Shown here one piece after another: positions 24,396-34,677 of a stretch of 64,000 nucleotides of DNA; positions within the stretch are counted from its first letter, which is position 1; every line of letters starts with the position of its first letter. Under the pieces are notes generated by a model. It was given only the letters and a program-made list of their open reading frames with translations. It was not told the DNA's origin and did not search any database. Position numbers and translations under genes: made by a program. Source of the stretch: Rachycentron canadum (lineage: Eukaryota > Chordata > Actinopteri > Carangiformes > Rachycentridae); NCBI GenBank assembly GCA_038496675.1, contig CM076651.1, positions 6,485,935-6,549,934 on the forward strand. The letters run 5' to 3'.

Positions 24396-25235
24396 ATAGT
24401 GTTGTTTAGAGCTTTTGTATGTCTCTATCTGTTAAAACCAGCTGCAATCAAACCAAAAAATGTTCTCATATTAATGTTAAGGTTTTTGGTCAAATATGTC
24501 ATCATACTTTGGTCACACATGACCTGCAAGTACACTGAAAATATTCACAAACTGTCAATGAAATCAGAGGTTGCCAACCTTTTCCTTTGTCCACTCATGA
24601 CAATGACATGACACTTATTGGCATTATTGGCTTTATGTTGCTTAATATGTTTGATTGTAAGATTTTAAGGATTTGTCAGGGCAAAGAAGTGAAAGTACCC
24701 AGTACATTTGCTGGAAAAATTGCAAAATAGGAAAGAAATACATTTGTTTATATATTAAGTTTCCCTGACCCTCAGCTTGGGAAAGCATAGGCATAGATCA
24801 TAATCAACCCTTTGAGCCCCACATTTAGAAATGCATCTTTTCTAGGTCCAGACAAGTTATAAAAATGACACACTGGTTTTTCATTGTCATTGACTAATAC
24901 ATCAAGGGGCTGTAAGACATTAGTCTCACGTTTTTCTCACACTGTTTGGACCATCAGGAGACTGAAAGAAAAACATAATCAACTGAATATAATGGAAACG
25001 TTGAAAAAAATGATATCACACTGAAAAACAGTGTGAGCAGCATTGTGAGCATTGAGCAATGCACAATTTTTCCACAAATTCAGTACCTTTAGACTCAGAA
25101 TGTTTTCCTCCCAAGGTTGGTGAGGCTGCTGTGACGTTTAAATGGGGCTGTGTGGGAGTGAGAGCTCAGTGAATGGTTGCTGTCTAGGAAGGTCAGGACA
25201 AGGCTTTGTGTGAAACAGGCAGGGTAGTTGCTGAT

Positions 25236-25266
25236 AAAAAAAAAAACACACACACACACACATACA
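25236..25266. repeat. A-run followed by (CA)n microsatellite
   Basis: Eleven A then about nine CA units. Confidence 0.9.
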
Positions 25267-25875
25267 GAGAAAAACAATCCAAGAAAGCAACATTAAACTT
25301 CTCCTGTGTGAAACTAAGTGCTATGATAGCACAGCTCTGCATCTTGAGAACATACAGTACAGTGGGCGAGCATAAGTTTTCACAAATGAGTAAGACGGCC
25401 TTTGTTGTGGTGTATCTTAGAGAGAAGTGGGAAGAAAACTAAAAATAAGCACTTTAGATGAATGTTCAACATCAGTTCTGGGGAGACAGGCTCAGTTGGA
25501 TAGAACCTGTTAAACCTGGACTATTTAGAGACTGCTCACACAGCTGATGCTGCTCACTATGGAAACATCTTTTCCATCAGTGCACAAATAAAGACAGTGG
25601 AAATCATCTCTCATTCAAATTCAAAATATAAGGTAATTGTTTATCAAGAGAACACACAATCACCCACAGTCACACAATGGTTGGATTTCAATCAGGTCTT
25701 AATTAAGAGTTTTTCCCCATTTTCTTTCCACCCCTTATTTTTTATTTTATAATATCAGAGTCATAATCATGCATTATGGTTGGTTGAATAAGGTTTTTGT
25801 ACATATTGAGTGGTTTGTTTCACCACTTTGAAGAAAGAGCTTCAGTATGAGAGGTGTTTTATTTATGTGCTTTAT

Positions 25876-25876
25876 G

Positions 25877-25920
<44 letters not shown>
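25876..25920. repeat. (TA)n(TG)n microsatellite
   Basis: Short TA run passing into about 17 TG units. Confidence 0.9.
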
Positions 25921-25922
<2 letters not shown>

Positions 25923-27064
25923 AAACTCCCCTGTGACAAAGAAAATCCCCATTATCATCAATATCACTTTTTTCTTTTTCTTTTTTTTTTTTTTGAGGGA
26001 TTGGATACCACCTTAAACCCATTTGAACCAAATATCGCCTGCTGCAGGGGGAGCAGTTATTTTCATATACATAATGTTACAGTCCCCATCTCTAGATTTT
26101 ACATTGAATTTAAGGTTTTTGTCCAGGATGATGAAGTGATTAAAAAACCACATGTCAAGGTTCTGCTTTTAAGCATCAATATCGAATCTATCGTTAAATA
26201 TTTATACATAAATTTTACTAAACTCAGCTCATAACATCTTGGTCACTATTCATGTCTGTCAGTATGTATATGCTTGAGTTCCCTCGTCTGTTTTTGAAAC
26301 ACAGTAGATTTATGTTTGTATAATCATTTTAGGTGAGAAAATGTACACTTGAAGAAAGAAAAATATATATTCTTTCTTTTATATTCATCAGTGTGATAAA
26401 TAAGAAATAAAATGCTTCTTTGTTCTACTCAATACACTACTGGCTTTTGTTCCTTAAGTTTTATTTGGCTTAATATGGCTAATGTTAGCACACTAGATTT
26501 TGCTGAATAACATCGTCTGACTTTGCTTAGTCATGTTCTTGACTTTATGACTCCTCTGTATTTGTCTTACTGTAAAACTATATTTTAGCATTGCCATTAT
26601 CCTAGGTTTAAGACGGGGGCCTTTAAATATTTCAAGCCAATAACTAAAGAAACTTATTAGCTACATATTTTTATTCCCACATAATTCAAGGTTCAAGCCT
26701 TGTATAACAGTGAATCACAGACATCTCTTTTGTGTATTTGTCCACCTGTCTCCACAGACCCCACGGGATGGTGTGGTACAAAGTCACAAATCCTTTTGAC
26801 TCTACAGCCCTTGTTGGTCAGTGCTCAGTTGAGTGGAAAGAGTCAAGATGACTTTTCATTTCATTGTTAAGTGTACAAAGCTGGACTCGTGCGTCACAAC
26901 ATCATATTTTTTTGTTTGTGTTCGGGAGCTAAAATGCACGCAGGTTCTAAGTTTTGCTAAATGTTCTGTAAAGTGGCCTGTTTCCTTTGATGTGCTCACC
27001 ACAGGGATCCAGCCATATCAACATCCAGGCAGATGAAAACTTAGAATGCATCAAAAGTAGAGTC

Positions 27065-28888
27065 TTTATTGATGAGTGGGCAAAAGAACCACCTCAGTTA
27101 AACTGTACAGTTACAGGATATCATCTCGCGAAGGAATGCCAGACGTAAAAATTATGGACCTCAGTTCACTTTTAACTTTGTCTTTCCATATCAACATCTG
27201 TACAAGTTGTAATCCCCGGTCTTAAATCTATGAAATGCAGTGGAATGCATGCTAATACAGTATGCTGTGCAAGTGTCCACATTTAGAAAATTGACTGCAC
27301 AAATATATCTATGCCTAACATACTGTAGGTCAGACATTTGCATTACACAAATCTTAATTTGGAGAGACAGCTTAATGTAGACTAAGCCGGTTTCCATACA
27401 CCAAACATTTCTGGGGTCGTATCAAGCCTGAAGACATTTTGATATTAAATGTATCCAGATGATGATCCAGACACTCAAATGGTGACATTTACGTAGGTGG
27501 GGTTGGGGGTGGGGTATAAGAGGGCCTGGTAACATTCAAGTTTCCTTCACATTAAGTGCCACATCATCTCTTCATTTTTTTTGTATTCTCGTGAGAGCAT
27601 AACAGTACTTTAAAAACATTCCCAAGATCATCATTTGCAAATAAATATTCATTTGCTAATGATTTTTTTTAAAAAAAACATTATAATTTACATCATCATT
27701 CAAGTCATTAAATCCTATGGCCTGTTTGCAATGTACAATTGTCTTGTTCTAATTATTCAGTCTCCTTTTTCATTATCCATCTGTATTTCACATTTTCTTG
27801 TACATTACCATTAAAAATAAGACTACATTTATTTTCAATTATGGAAATCCATTTAAAGGATAAATTTCCATATGATGACTGTTCAATTTTGCATGATTTT
27901 AAGACCACAAGATGAGGCTGCTTTCATATTGACTCAATATCACTGGAACCTATTCTATTATCATTTTTTCTCTCTCTCTCTCTTTCTTTCTCCCTCCCTC
28001 CTCCCTTTCTTTTTCAACCTCTTCCTCTCACACACACATACACACAAATGCTATATAAAAACACACAAGCAGGAATATACATTCCTGTGCAGTCTATACA
28101 ATATCAAATCAAGTCATATTTCAAAATAGTGTCATCTGCTTCACATGTATAGTTTACAAATAAAGGAAAACAGGCAATTTTTTTTTTATGATACAAAGAA
28201 ACCTGACACGCCCTAAATCAAGTCCAAAAAATCAAGCATGTTAGGGGCTTCTTGGGTTCACAACAGCTATTTAGACGTAATCCAAGGTTATTGAGTCCAT
28301 TCCATACTCTGCAGTGTCCTTTGAATTCAATGAAAAGGTGTCCGGGGTGGTCCATCAATCCATTCAGACCCTTTGAGTTCCTTGATGTGTTTCAGAGTTA
28401 GTGATGCTCTGATCACCACTTTCTATTCACAGTCCATAGCACTTTTCTTCAAGGATTTCAACACCTCCTTGTGTCCGTTTTGTGCCGTGTGTGACACATA
28501 AACTGATTCGTCAGTCGAAAACCCTGGGGCGTGTCCCTCTGAAATAAGGCAACATCAATTTAAAATGGCATCTGTCACACTTGGTTGGAGTGGTGATTGT
28601 GATTGATCTTTCCTACTTACAGTACATCATCAGAAATACAAACCATTAAAGAGTTACCAAGGCTTTTCTTATGTCTTCTTCAAACCTTTGCACCCAATAC
28701 ATTTATTCAAATATCAACATTCATCATAAAGTAGCACTGTGCCTGCATTTGTTGGCAAATAATGTGATTTTTGTTGTGCAAAACAACAAGACAGACACTG
28801 ACACTTAACCAAGGTGCATTGTATCGCTTCTATTCTCCACATTTCCCTTTAAAACCTGAAACATTCTCTTCATTAAGCTCATATCTTA
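27065..28888 (-). other. gpr173: Probable gpr173 3' untranslated region
   Basis: AT-rich DNA directly after the gpr173 stop codon on the minus strand. Candidate AATAAA signals, read on the minus strand, lie at 27828-27833 and 27065-27070. It contains a pyrimidine/CA tract around 27970-28050. The extent is inferred from the signals only. Confidence 0.4.
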
Positions 28889-30097
28889 TCACATAATGCA
28901 GTAGGCCTCATCCTGGGGCAGGTGTTGTTTAGTCCTCCAGTAGGTGGGCAGGTGAGCTCTAAGCACTTTCCTCAGGTCCTCATTGAGCAGGAGACAGAAG
29001 ATGGGGTTGACTCCAGCCTGGGCGAAGCTCATCCACACTGTGATAGAGAGGTACCTGTGAGGGATGGTGCAGGACTTGACAAACACCCTCCAGAAGCACG
29101 CCACGATGTAGGGAGCCCAGAGGACCAGGAAGAGCAGGGTGATGGTGTAGAACATCCTGCCCAGCCTCCTCTCTGACCTCACTTCTTCCATCCCAAGCAG
29201 CCGCCGGTGTTGATTGTGTAAATTTTGCCTGATGCCCAACAGAGTGGGAGGCATGGGACCACGTCCGAATCCTGCAATCCAGTTAGCTGCAGCTTGACCT
29301 GTGGCCCCAGGACCGTGGAAGGTCCAGTTCTGGCTGATGGCTGGCACCAGTTGGACAGGTTTCATCTTGCGGTGCCTGTACTCAAACAGCAGCAGCTTGG
29401 CATAGAAACCGTGGGTGGCCAGGACCACCACAGCCAGCATGAGCATGAAGCCCAGGGTGTCGTTGGTCTTCAGGTAGCGGTGTTCAAAAATGCACTGATC
29501 CTCATCGCGGATGAACTTGTATGTCCCCACATCAAAGACAGGTGGGAACGCCATTGCCACAGCCAGAGTCCACACCATGCAAATGATGGCAGCGCAGGTC
29601 CAGATGGTCATGCGTTTGGCGTAGAATCTATGGTGGGCGATAGCAAGGTAGCGGGTGACAGCCACACAAAACAGCATGAAGGCAGCATGAAAACAAAACA
29701 GCACGGCCATAAAAGCCACAACTTTACAGCTCAAGGCACTGTAAGTCCAGGCCGAGCTGTTGTGGACGGAAACCAGCACAAAGGGGAAGCAGGCAGCTGA
29801 GCGGACTGCATCGGCCAGGCACAAGTCCAGGAGAAAGAAGTAGGGAGCCTTGTGAAGTGTCCTATCTCGTAGGACCAGCAGGGAGACCAAGAGGTTGCCT
29901 ACAAGGCTGACACAGATGATCAAACCCAAGAAGACCAGCTTAAAGTAGGCAGACATATCTGTGGCAGAGACCCCTCCGCTGTTGCTGCTGCCGTCACTGC
30001 TGCTGCTGCTGCTGCCGCCTCTTGCCAGTCCACTCTGCGAGGCCAGCACAGCCAGCAAACTGCCAGGGCCATCGATGGCAAAGCTCTGGTTAGCCAT
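28889..30097 (-). CDS. gpr173: G-protein coupled receptor 173 (SREB3)
   Basis: Single-exon rhodopsin-class GPCR of 402 residues on the plasma membrane, of the SREB group (GPR27/GPR85/GPR173). Seven hydrophobic segments start near residue 51 (FKLVFLGLIICVSLVGNLLV). The DRY box is TRY (about 148-150) in the SREB hallmark TRYLAIAHHRFYAKR. The third intracellular loop carries the family signature SQNWTFHGPGATGQAAANW. N-glycosylation sites are N3QS and N113SS. The C-terminus EAYCIM matches GPR173 rather than GPR27 or GPR85. It is an orphan or, as proposed, a phoenixin receptor. The N-terminal tail is about 30 residues longer than in the human protein (373) because of a Ser/Gly/Asn run (residues 27-42). 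A possible 5'UTR splice acceptor lies just upstream (30265-30266). Confidence 0.95.
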   Translation of the reverse strand: MANQSFAIDGPGSLLAVLASQSGLARGGSSSSSSDGSSNSGGVSATDMSAYFKLVFLGLIICVSLVGNLLVSLLVLRDRTLHKAPYFFLLDLCLADAVRSAACFPFVLVSVHNSSAWTYSALSCKVVAFMAVLFCFHAAFMLFCVAVTRYLAIAHHRFYAKRMTIWTCAAIICMVWTLAVAMAFPPVFDVGTYKFIRDEDQCIFEHRYLKTNDTLGFMLMLAVVVLATHGFYAKLLLFEYRHRKMKPVQLVPAISQNWTFHGPGATGQAAANWIAGFGRGPMPPTLLGIRQNLHNQHRRLLGMEEVRSERRLGRMFYTITLLFLVLWAPYIVACFWRVFVKSCTIPHRYLSITVWMSFAQAGVNPIFCLLLNEDLRKVLRAHLPTYWRTKQHLPQDEAYCIM

Positions 30098-31118
30098 TCT
30101 ATCACCTTCCGCGAGAGCCTGCTTGGTTCGGCTCCTTTATAAACACTACTGATCCTCCTACAGCTGTCACCTCCCACGGCTCTCTCGTCTTTTACAAGGA
30201 GAGGCCGTAAGGATCTTTTCTACATGGCAGACTCATCTTTCCTCTTTGTCCACAAGCTCACCACCTGTAAACAGAGACACACGTTTTGAAGAACGATAAA
30301 ACAGGATACCTGAGGTGCACGCTGGGTCTGAAGCAGCCGCCTAAACGGAAACAAAACTTACATTTAACAGCATGGATATAGAAGTGCTGTGTTGGGCAAC
30401 ACAGTGGAAATCTCTGCCTTCCTGTTTCTCTGAGGCTGGGATCAGATCAGCAGCTCTACAGCATGCCAGCTCCTTGGCTCTCTCAGTAATTACCTTGCCC
30501 GTTGCTAAGATACAACAGCTCACATACTTTGTGCAAGTGTGGGTGTTTGAGTGAATGCATGGGGGTGTACAGGGGGGATGGAGCAGACACAGTACAACCA
30601 ACACTGGGTATGTCCAACAAACAGAGATGTTGTAAATGAGCAAAGAGCATTTTATGCTTTTGTCTCAGCTGCTCTGTGCGTGTGTGCGCGTGACAGTCGC
30701 TTAAAGAGCAGAGGGTGTAATCTGTGCCATTCACAGCACATACTGTAACAAATGTGAGAATACAATGGCAGAGCAGGCAGCCATTTGGTTTTTCTTTTTG
30801 GTTTTTTTTTTTTTTTTTAGCGTACACCTATGTGTGAAGTGAGGAATTTTACTCAACAGGGAGAGAAAATCGTCTATGTGATCATCATTGTCAGGCCTCA
30901 GTGCAAAAGCGAGGAACCTGAAATCAGCCTTTTTTTCTTTTATAGAAAAGATGACATGATTAAAAAGATGAACATCCGATAAAACACATTTGAGACGCAC
31001 CCTCTACTAAAATTCATTTATAGGCATAAGGTAATAAACCATAGCTGTGCTTGTCTGGGTGGGCCTTGTCTGTCTATGTAGGCCATGAAACACAATATGA
31101 TTTGCCCTAAGTGTAGGC

Positions 31119-31140
31119 TTTTTTTTTTTTTTTTTTTTTT
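31119..31140. repeat. Poly-T tract
   Basis: Twenty-two consecutive T. Confidence 0.9.
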
Positions 31141-32260
31141 AACCACACATAACAGCCCTCTGCCACCTTGACAAATATCACTTCACCTGATTAGATGGCT
31201 GCCATGTCAGCTAGGCCTGAAACACAGACTGGAGTGAAAAACAGATGAACAGGTGTCAAATTCACCTCTGCTGTGTTTTTTTGTGCCTGTGCATGTGTGT
31301 GTGTGATAGAGAGAAGGAGAGAGAGATGATAACCTACCTTTCATACCCTCATTTTTTTTTTTGGGGAGGAGGGGAGGGGGGGGGTTGATCTGTTCTTCTC
31401 TCACGATAAAAACATCAACAACAACAACAAAAAAGAAAAAGATCCCAGTCGTTGTGTCTCACTGTTTGTCAAATCGAGAGAAAAACCACATAATAAAGCC
31501 TCATGTTCTCGCTGTGCTCTCATGCTCAAACAACACCTGTTATGCATAAATCCATCGCATGGAAATCGAAATGAGCAACATATAATCAACATAAGACGGT
31601 ATAGAGGTCTAGATCTAATAATCAACAGCTGATCAAACCATCCTGGATGAGGACTCTGCTGTCAAAGCCACATTTAAGAGATATGCATGAAAAAAAAATC
31701 CACTGCCACCCCTTTTACTGTCTCATACAGAGGGATGTGTTCATTTGGTCTGTGTCTGAATATCATCCGAGAAAACAGATTTTATGTTGCATCACGTCGA
31801 AGATGGGTTGAGGACTGAAAATAGGCGCTATAAAAAAAAAAAAAAAGACATATCTTGTTCTGTTCATATATCCAAATGATGTCAGATTTTCAATGCTTAT
31901 AATAACCCACCCACAAACGTTAGAGAGGGAAAAAAAAGATCGCGCATCCCCTAAATGAATCGTCTTGGCATGAATATTGGCCAGTGGCACCAGAACAATT
32001 AGTCCACACAGACATCAGCCTCGATACGTCTCTTTTTTCCATCTTTCAGTCACAAAAAAAGGCGATGTATTTACCCTGAACTGTTAATATGCAGTCTTTG
32101 TGTTGCTGTCCAGCGAAGGTGGACTACATCTTAATCGTCCACAATAAAAGCCTCCACGAGAGAACAAATACATTTTTTTTTAATTTATTTTTTTTTTTTT
32201 TGGACAAATCCAGCGATGTCACGAGGAAATCCACATTTACAAACGCTGTCGAGATCGCGA

Positions 32261-32263
<3 letters not shown>

Positions 32264-32294
<31 letters not shown>
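32264..32294. repeat. Poly-A tract
   Basis: Thirty-one consecutive A, followed by A-rich sequence to about 32370. No retroelement body is recognisable beside it. Confidence 0.9.
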
Positions 32295-32296
<2 letters not shown>

Positions 32297-32470
32297 AACA
32301 AAAAACCAACAAAAAAACAAAAAATAAATAAATAAAATGGAAAAACAAGAAAAAAACAGAAAAAACAACACGGCTGGATTAGGCGAATTATTCCTGAATA
32401 ATCCCAATTATGGCTGCTTGCAAGGAGGCAGCTCGCACATTCGCGGAAACCGTCGGTTTTGTTCGGAGAC

Positions 32471-32511
<41 letters not shown>

Positions 32512-32556
32512 GAGAGGGGTAGAGACAGAGAGGGAGGGAGGGAGGGAGGGAGGGAT
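32471..32556. repeat. (GA)n / (GGGA)n purine tract
   Basis: A (GA)n run passes into AGAGGGGT units and then GGGA units, all purine on the plus strand. The frames translated from it (Arg/Glu or Ser/Leu repeats) are not genes. Confidence 0.9.
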
Positions 32557-32926
32557 GTGCAGCATTGTGGGCCATAACTTGAAAGTGATGTTTTATTCTA
32601 ACCGTCTCTCTCGCATCATGTATGACGCGCCTGTTCTCCTCGGCACGGGCGCAGCGAGGAGCTCCAGCCGCCCGCAGACTGGGCCTGTCATTGGTCTCCG
32701 GCCCCGGTGACAGACTCACTGGGGCTGGCTGGACCCAACATGACACAGGGTGGCCTGACAGGGCCGCAGCAAGGGATTCTGGGTCCTCATTTGAAAGAGG
32801 AAAAAAAAAAAACAAAGACAAATATTCATTTTACATATTTTTGTTTATTCTATATTTTGGTTGCATTTGTAATGTTTTAATGGGTTGTTGCACTTTAATT
32901 CATGGATTTGCCAACATTTGAGGGCC

Positions 32927-33380
32927 AATGTATATTATATTATATTATATTATATTATNNNNNNNNNNNNNNNNNNNNNNNNNNNNNNNNNNNNNNNNNN
33001 NNNNNNNNNNNNNNNNNNNNNNNNNNNNNNNNNNNNNNNNNNNNNNNNNNNNNNNNNNNNNNNNNNNNNNNNNNNNNNNNNNNNNNNNNNNNNNNNNNNN
33101 NNNNNNNNNNNNNNNNNNNNNNNNNNNNNNNNNNNNNNNNNNNNNNNNNNNNNNNNNNNNNNNNNNNNNNNNNNNNNNNNNNNNNNNNNNNNNNNNNNNN
33201 NNNNNNNNNNNNNNNNNNNNNNNNNNNNNNNNNNNNNNNNNNNNNNNNNNNNNNNNNNNNNNNNNNNNNNNNNNNNNNNNNNNNNNNNNNNNNNNNNNNN
33301 NNNNNNNNNNNNNNNNNNNNNNNNNNATATTATATTATATTATATTATATTATATTATATTATATTATATTATATTATAT
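32927..33380. repeat. (ATATT)n pentanucleotide repeat around an assembly gap
   Basis: Perfect ATATT units flank a run of 368 N (32959-33326) on both sides, so the gap is almost certainly the unresolved middle of one long array. Confidence 0.95.
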
Positions 33381-33537
33381 TGACAGGTTCTGGGTTCAAT
33401 TCCTTTGCATGTTTTCTCTGTGCCTGCATGGGTACTCCGCCTTCTGCCCTGAGATAAATTGACATCCTGTACAGGATGTACCAGCTGCCCCGACCCTGAG
33501 AAATAAGTGTTTATGGATGGATGGATATTATCTGTTC
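33381..33537 (+). repeat. SINE-like fragment ending in (ATGG)n
   Basis: Holds a match to an RNA polymerase III B box (GGTTCAATTCC, 33393-33403). Pieces of a widespread fish repeat follow (TTTGCATGTT-TCTCTGTGCCTGC, GGGTACTCCGCCTTCTGCC, CCCCGACCCTGAG), and it ends in TGGATGGATGGA. Compared with the form I know, the middle is deleted. It abuts the ATATT array directly. Confidence 0.6.
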
Positions 33538-33630
33538 TATTTAATATGTTTGTTGTTGTCTGTTTATTTTATTTGCCTTGCCAGTGTAGGATAATGGCTC
33601 ATCTACATTTCATCTGGTGTATGTATTAGC

Positions 33631-33734
33631 GTGCTAGCAGGCTAAACTAAGATGGTGGACATGGTGAAGATTATACCTGCTTAACACCAGCATGTTCGCT
33701 CTGTCAAGTACAGCCACACAGTGTGGCTGTAGAC
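33631..33734. repeat. Dispersed repeat copy B (CTAAACTAAGATG family)
   Basis: Shares about 65 bases with 24285-24395 in the same orientation and continues into CAGTGTGGCTGTAGAC. Confidence 0.6.
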
Positions 33735-33765
33735 GTCTCATTTTACTGTATATACTCATACAAGT

Positions 33766-33931
33766 GTAACCTCTTTTATACTGCCTTATTGTGTGTAAAT
33801 GTTCATACAGGAAATAGTTAAAGCTGAGGACTGAGGCTCTTATTGTGAAGGGCGATAAGAGCCTCAGACATTGGCTGTAACTATTTCCTGAATGAACACA
33901 TAGCACAATAACAATATAAAAGAGGTGACGC
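33766..33931. repeat. Long imperfect palindrome (fold-back element or hairpin)
   Basis: The left arm starts CCTCTTTTATACTGCCTTAT at 33770 and runs to GGCTCTTAT at about 33843. The reverse complement of the right arm (about 33852-33925) reads CCTCTTTTATATTGTTATTG and so on to GGCTCTTATCGC. Shared blocks are CCTCTTTTATA, TTATTGTG, GTTCAT-CAGGAAATAGTTA and CTGAGGCTCTTAT. Arms are about 75 bases with a loop of 8-10 bases. No coding potential. Confidence 0.85.
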
Positions 33932-34427
33932 AAGGTTTATATTTATAAAATGTATATTTCACAATATACTGAGCATTTGGCACCTTTCTTCAGGTCATAT
34001 TGTTCTACCTCTGTGCTTTATTTCTTTACTCTTCAATGGAAATGTTAAAATAATAAAACACAATCTTTCTGGCAGATTTACTCCTTCACTCATTAATTTT
34101 ATTTTTATTTGTTACCAGACAGAAGAGACATGTCAGAAAATGATTGCAGCACAAGAAAATGCTGTTATTTGTAGTTTTGATCAAAAATAGGTCACAATCT
34201 AGAGCAGCACAACTACAGTAAACTAAACAAAAAACATTTGTTTCCTATAAATGAAATGTCACTGAAAAGATGGTGTGTCATCTAAGCAGCAGTGCTACCT
34301 TTAGTTTTGGTATATATATATAAATTCATTAATATAAATAGACGAATAACATTTTGGTGGTGATTGACTCTTAACATGAAATATGACCATTATTGTGTTT
34401 ACTACACCCTCTGCAGCACCATGTCAT

Positions 34428-34677
34428 CAGGGCAGATTGGAGGCTACAGCGACTCGCTATTGGAAAGTGATGGGCCAAGGCTAGCTGGTTAGCATGCTGA
34501 CTACAGTAGAAGAACAGGCCTGGGAGAAATGAGAGTTAACATTGGCGTTGCTTTCCACCACTGGAGGCAGCTCTTGGCAAGTAAAGTAAAGAAATCTGAT
34601 GCTCACAACATTTCTTCCAGACTGATAAATGAATAGCTAATGCTAACACTGCATAACTTGCAAATAGCTCTTGTAAG
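34428..34677 (+). repeat. Dispersed repeat pair, copy 1
   Basis: Matches the reverse complement of 50000-50230 in scattered blocks: GGGCAGATTGGAGG, GCTAGCTGGTTAGCATGCT versus AGCTAGCATGCTAACT, CAGTAGAAGAA, TTTCCACCACTGGAG-CAGCTC, and ACTTGCAAATAGCTCT versus ACTTACAAATAGCTCT. Non-coding. Confidence 0.7.

Larger units (their letters stand above)
22903..27060. other. 3' flank of wdr13 and intergenic DNA
   Basis: The wdr13 3'UTR probably ends shortly after 23618. The rest is AT-rich spacer with microsatellites (G-run and TG/TGTA at 23099-23150; A-run plus CA at 25236-25264; TA/TG at 25876-25920) and one copy of a dispersed repeat (24285-24395). No gene seen. Confidence 0.55.

Noticed and set aside
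29225..29800. 191-residue plus-strand frame
   Set aside because: Antisense shadow of gpr173, whose minus-strand product matches the SREB family throughout.
32185..32821. Minus-strand frames of 126 and 137 residues upstream of gpr173
   Set aside because: Driven by the poly-A and (GA)n tracts (Phe and Ser-Leu repeats); no conserved domain.
33393..33403. B-box-like GGTTCAATTCC as a tRNA gene
   Set aside because: No A box at the right distance and no cloverleaf arms; the surrounding sequence is a known type of fish repeat.
32885..33462. Long frames across the second gap
   Set aside because: Made of ATATT repeat and N.
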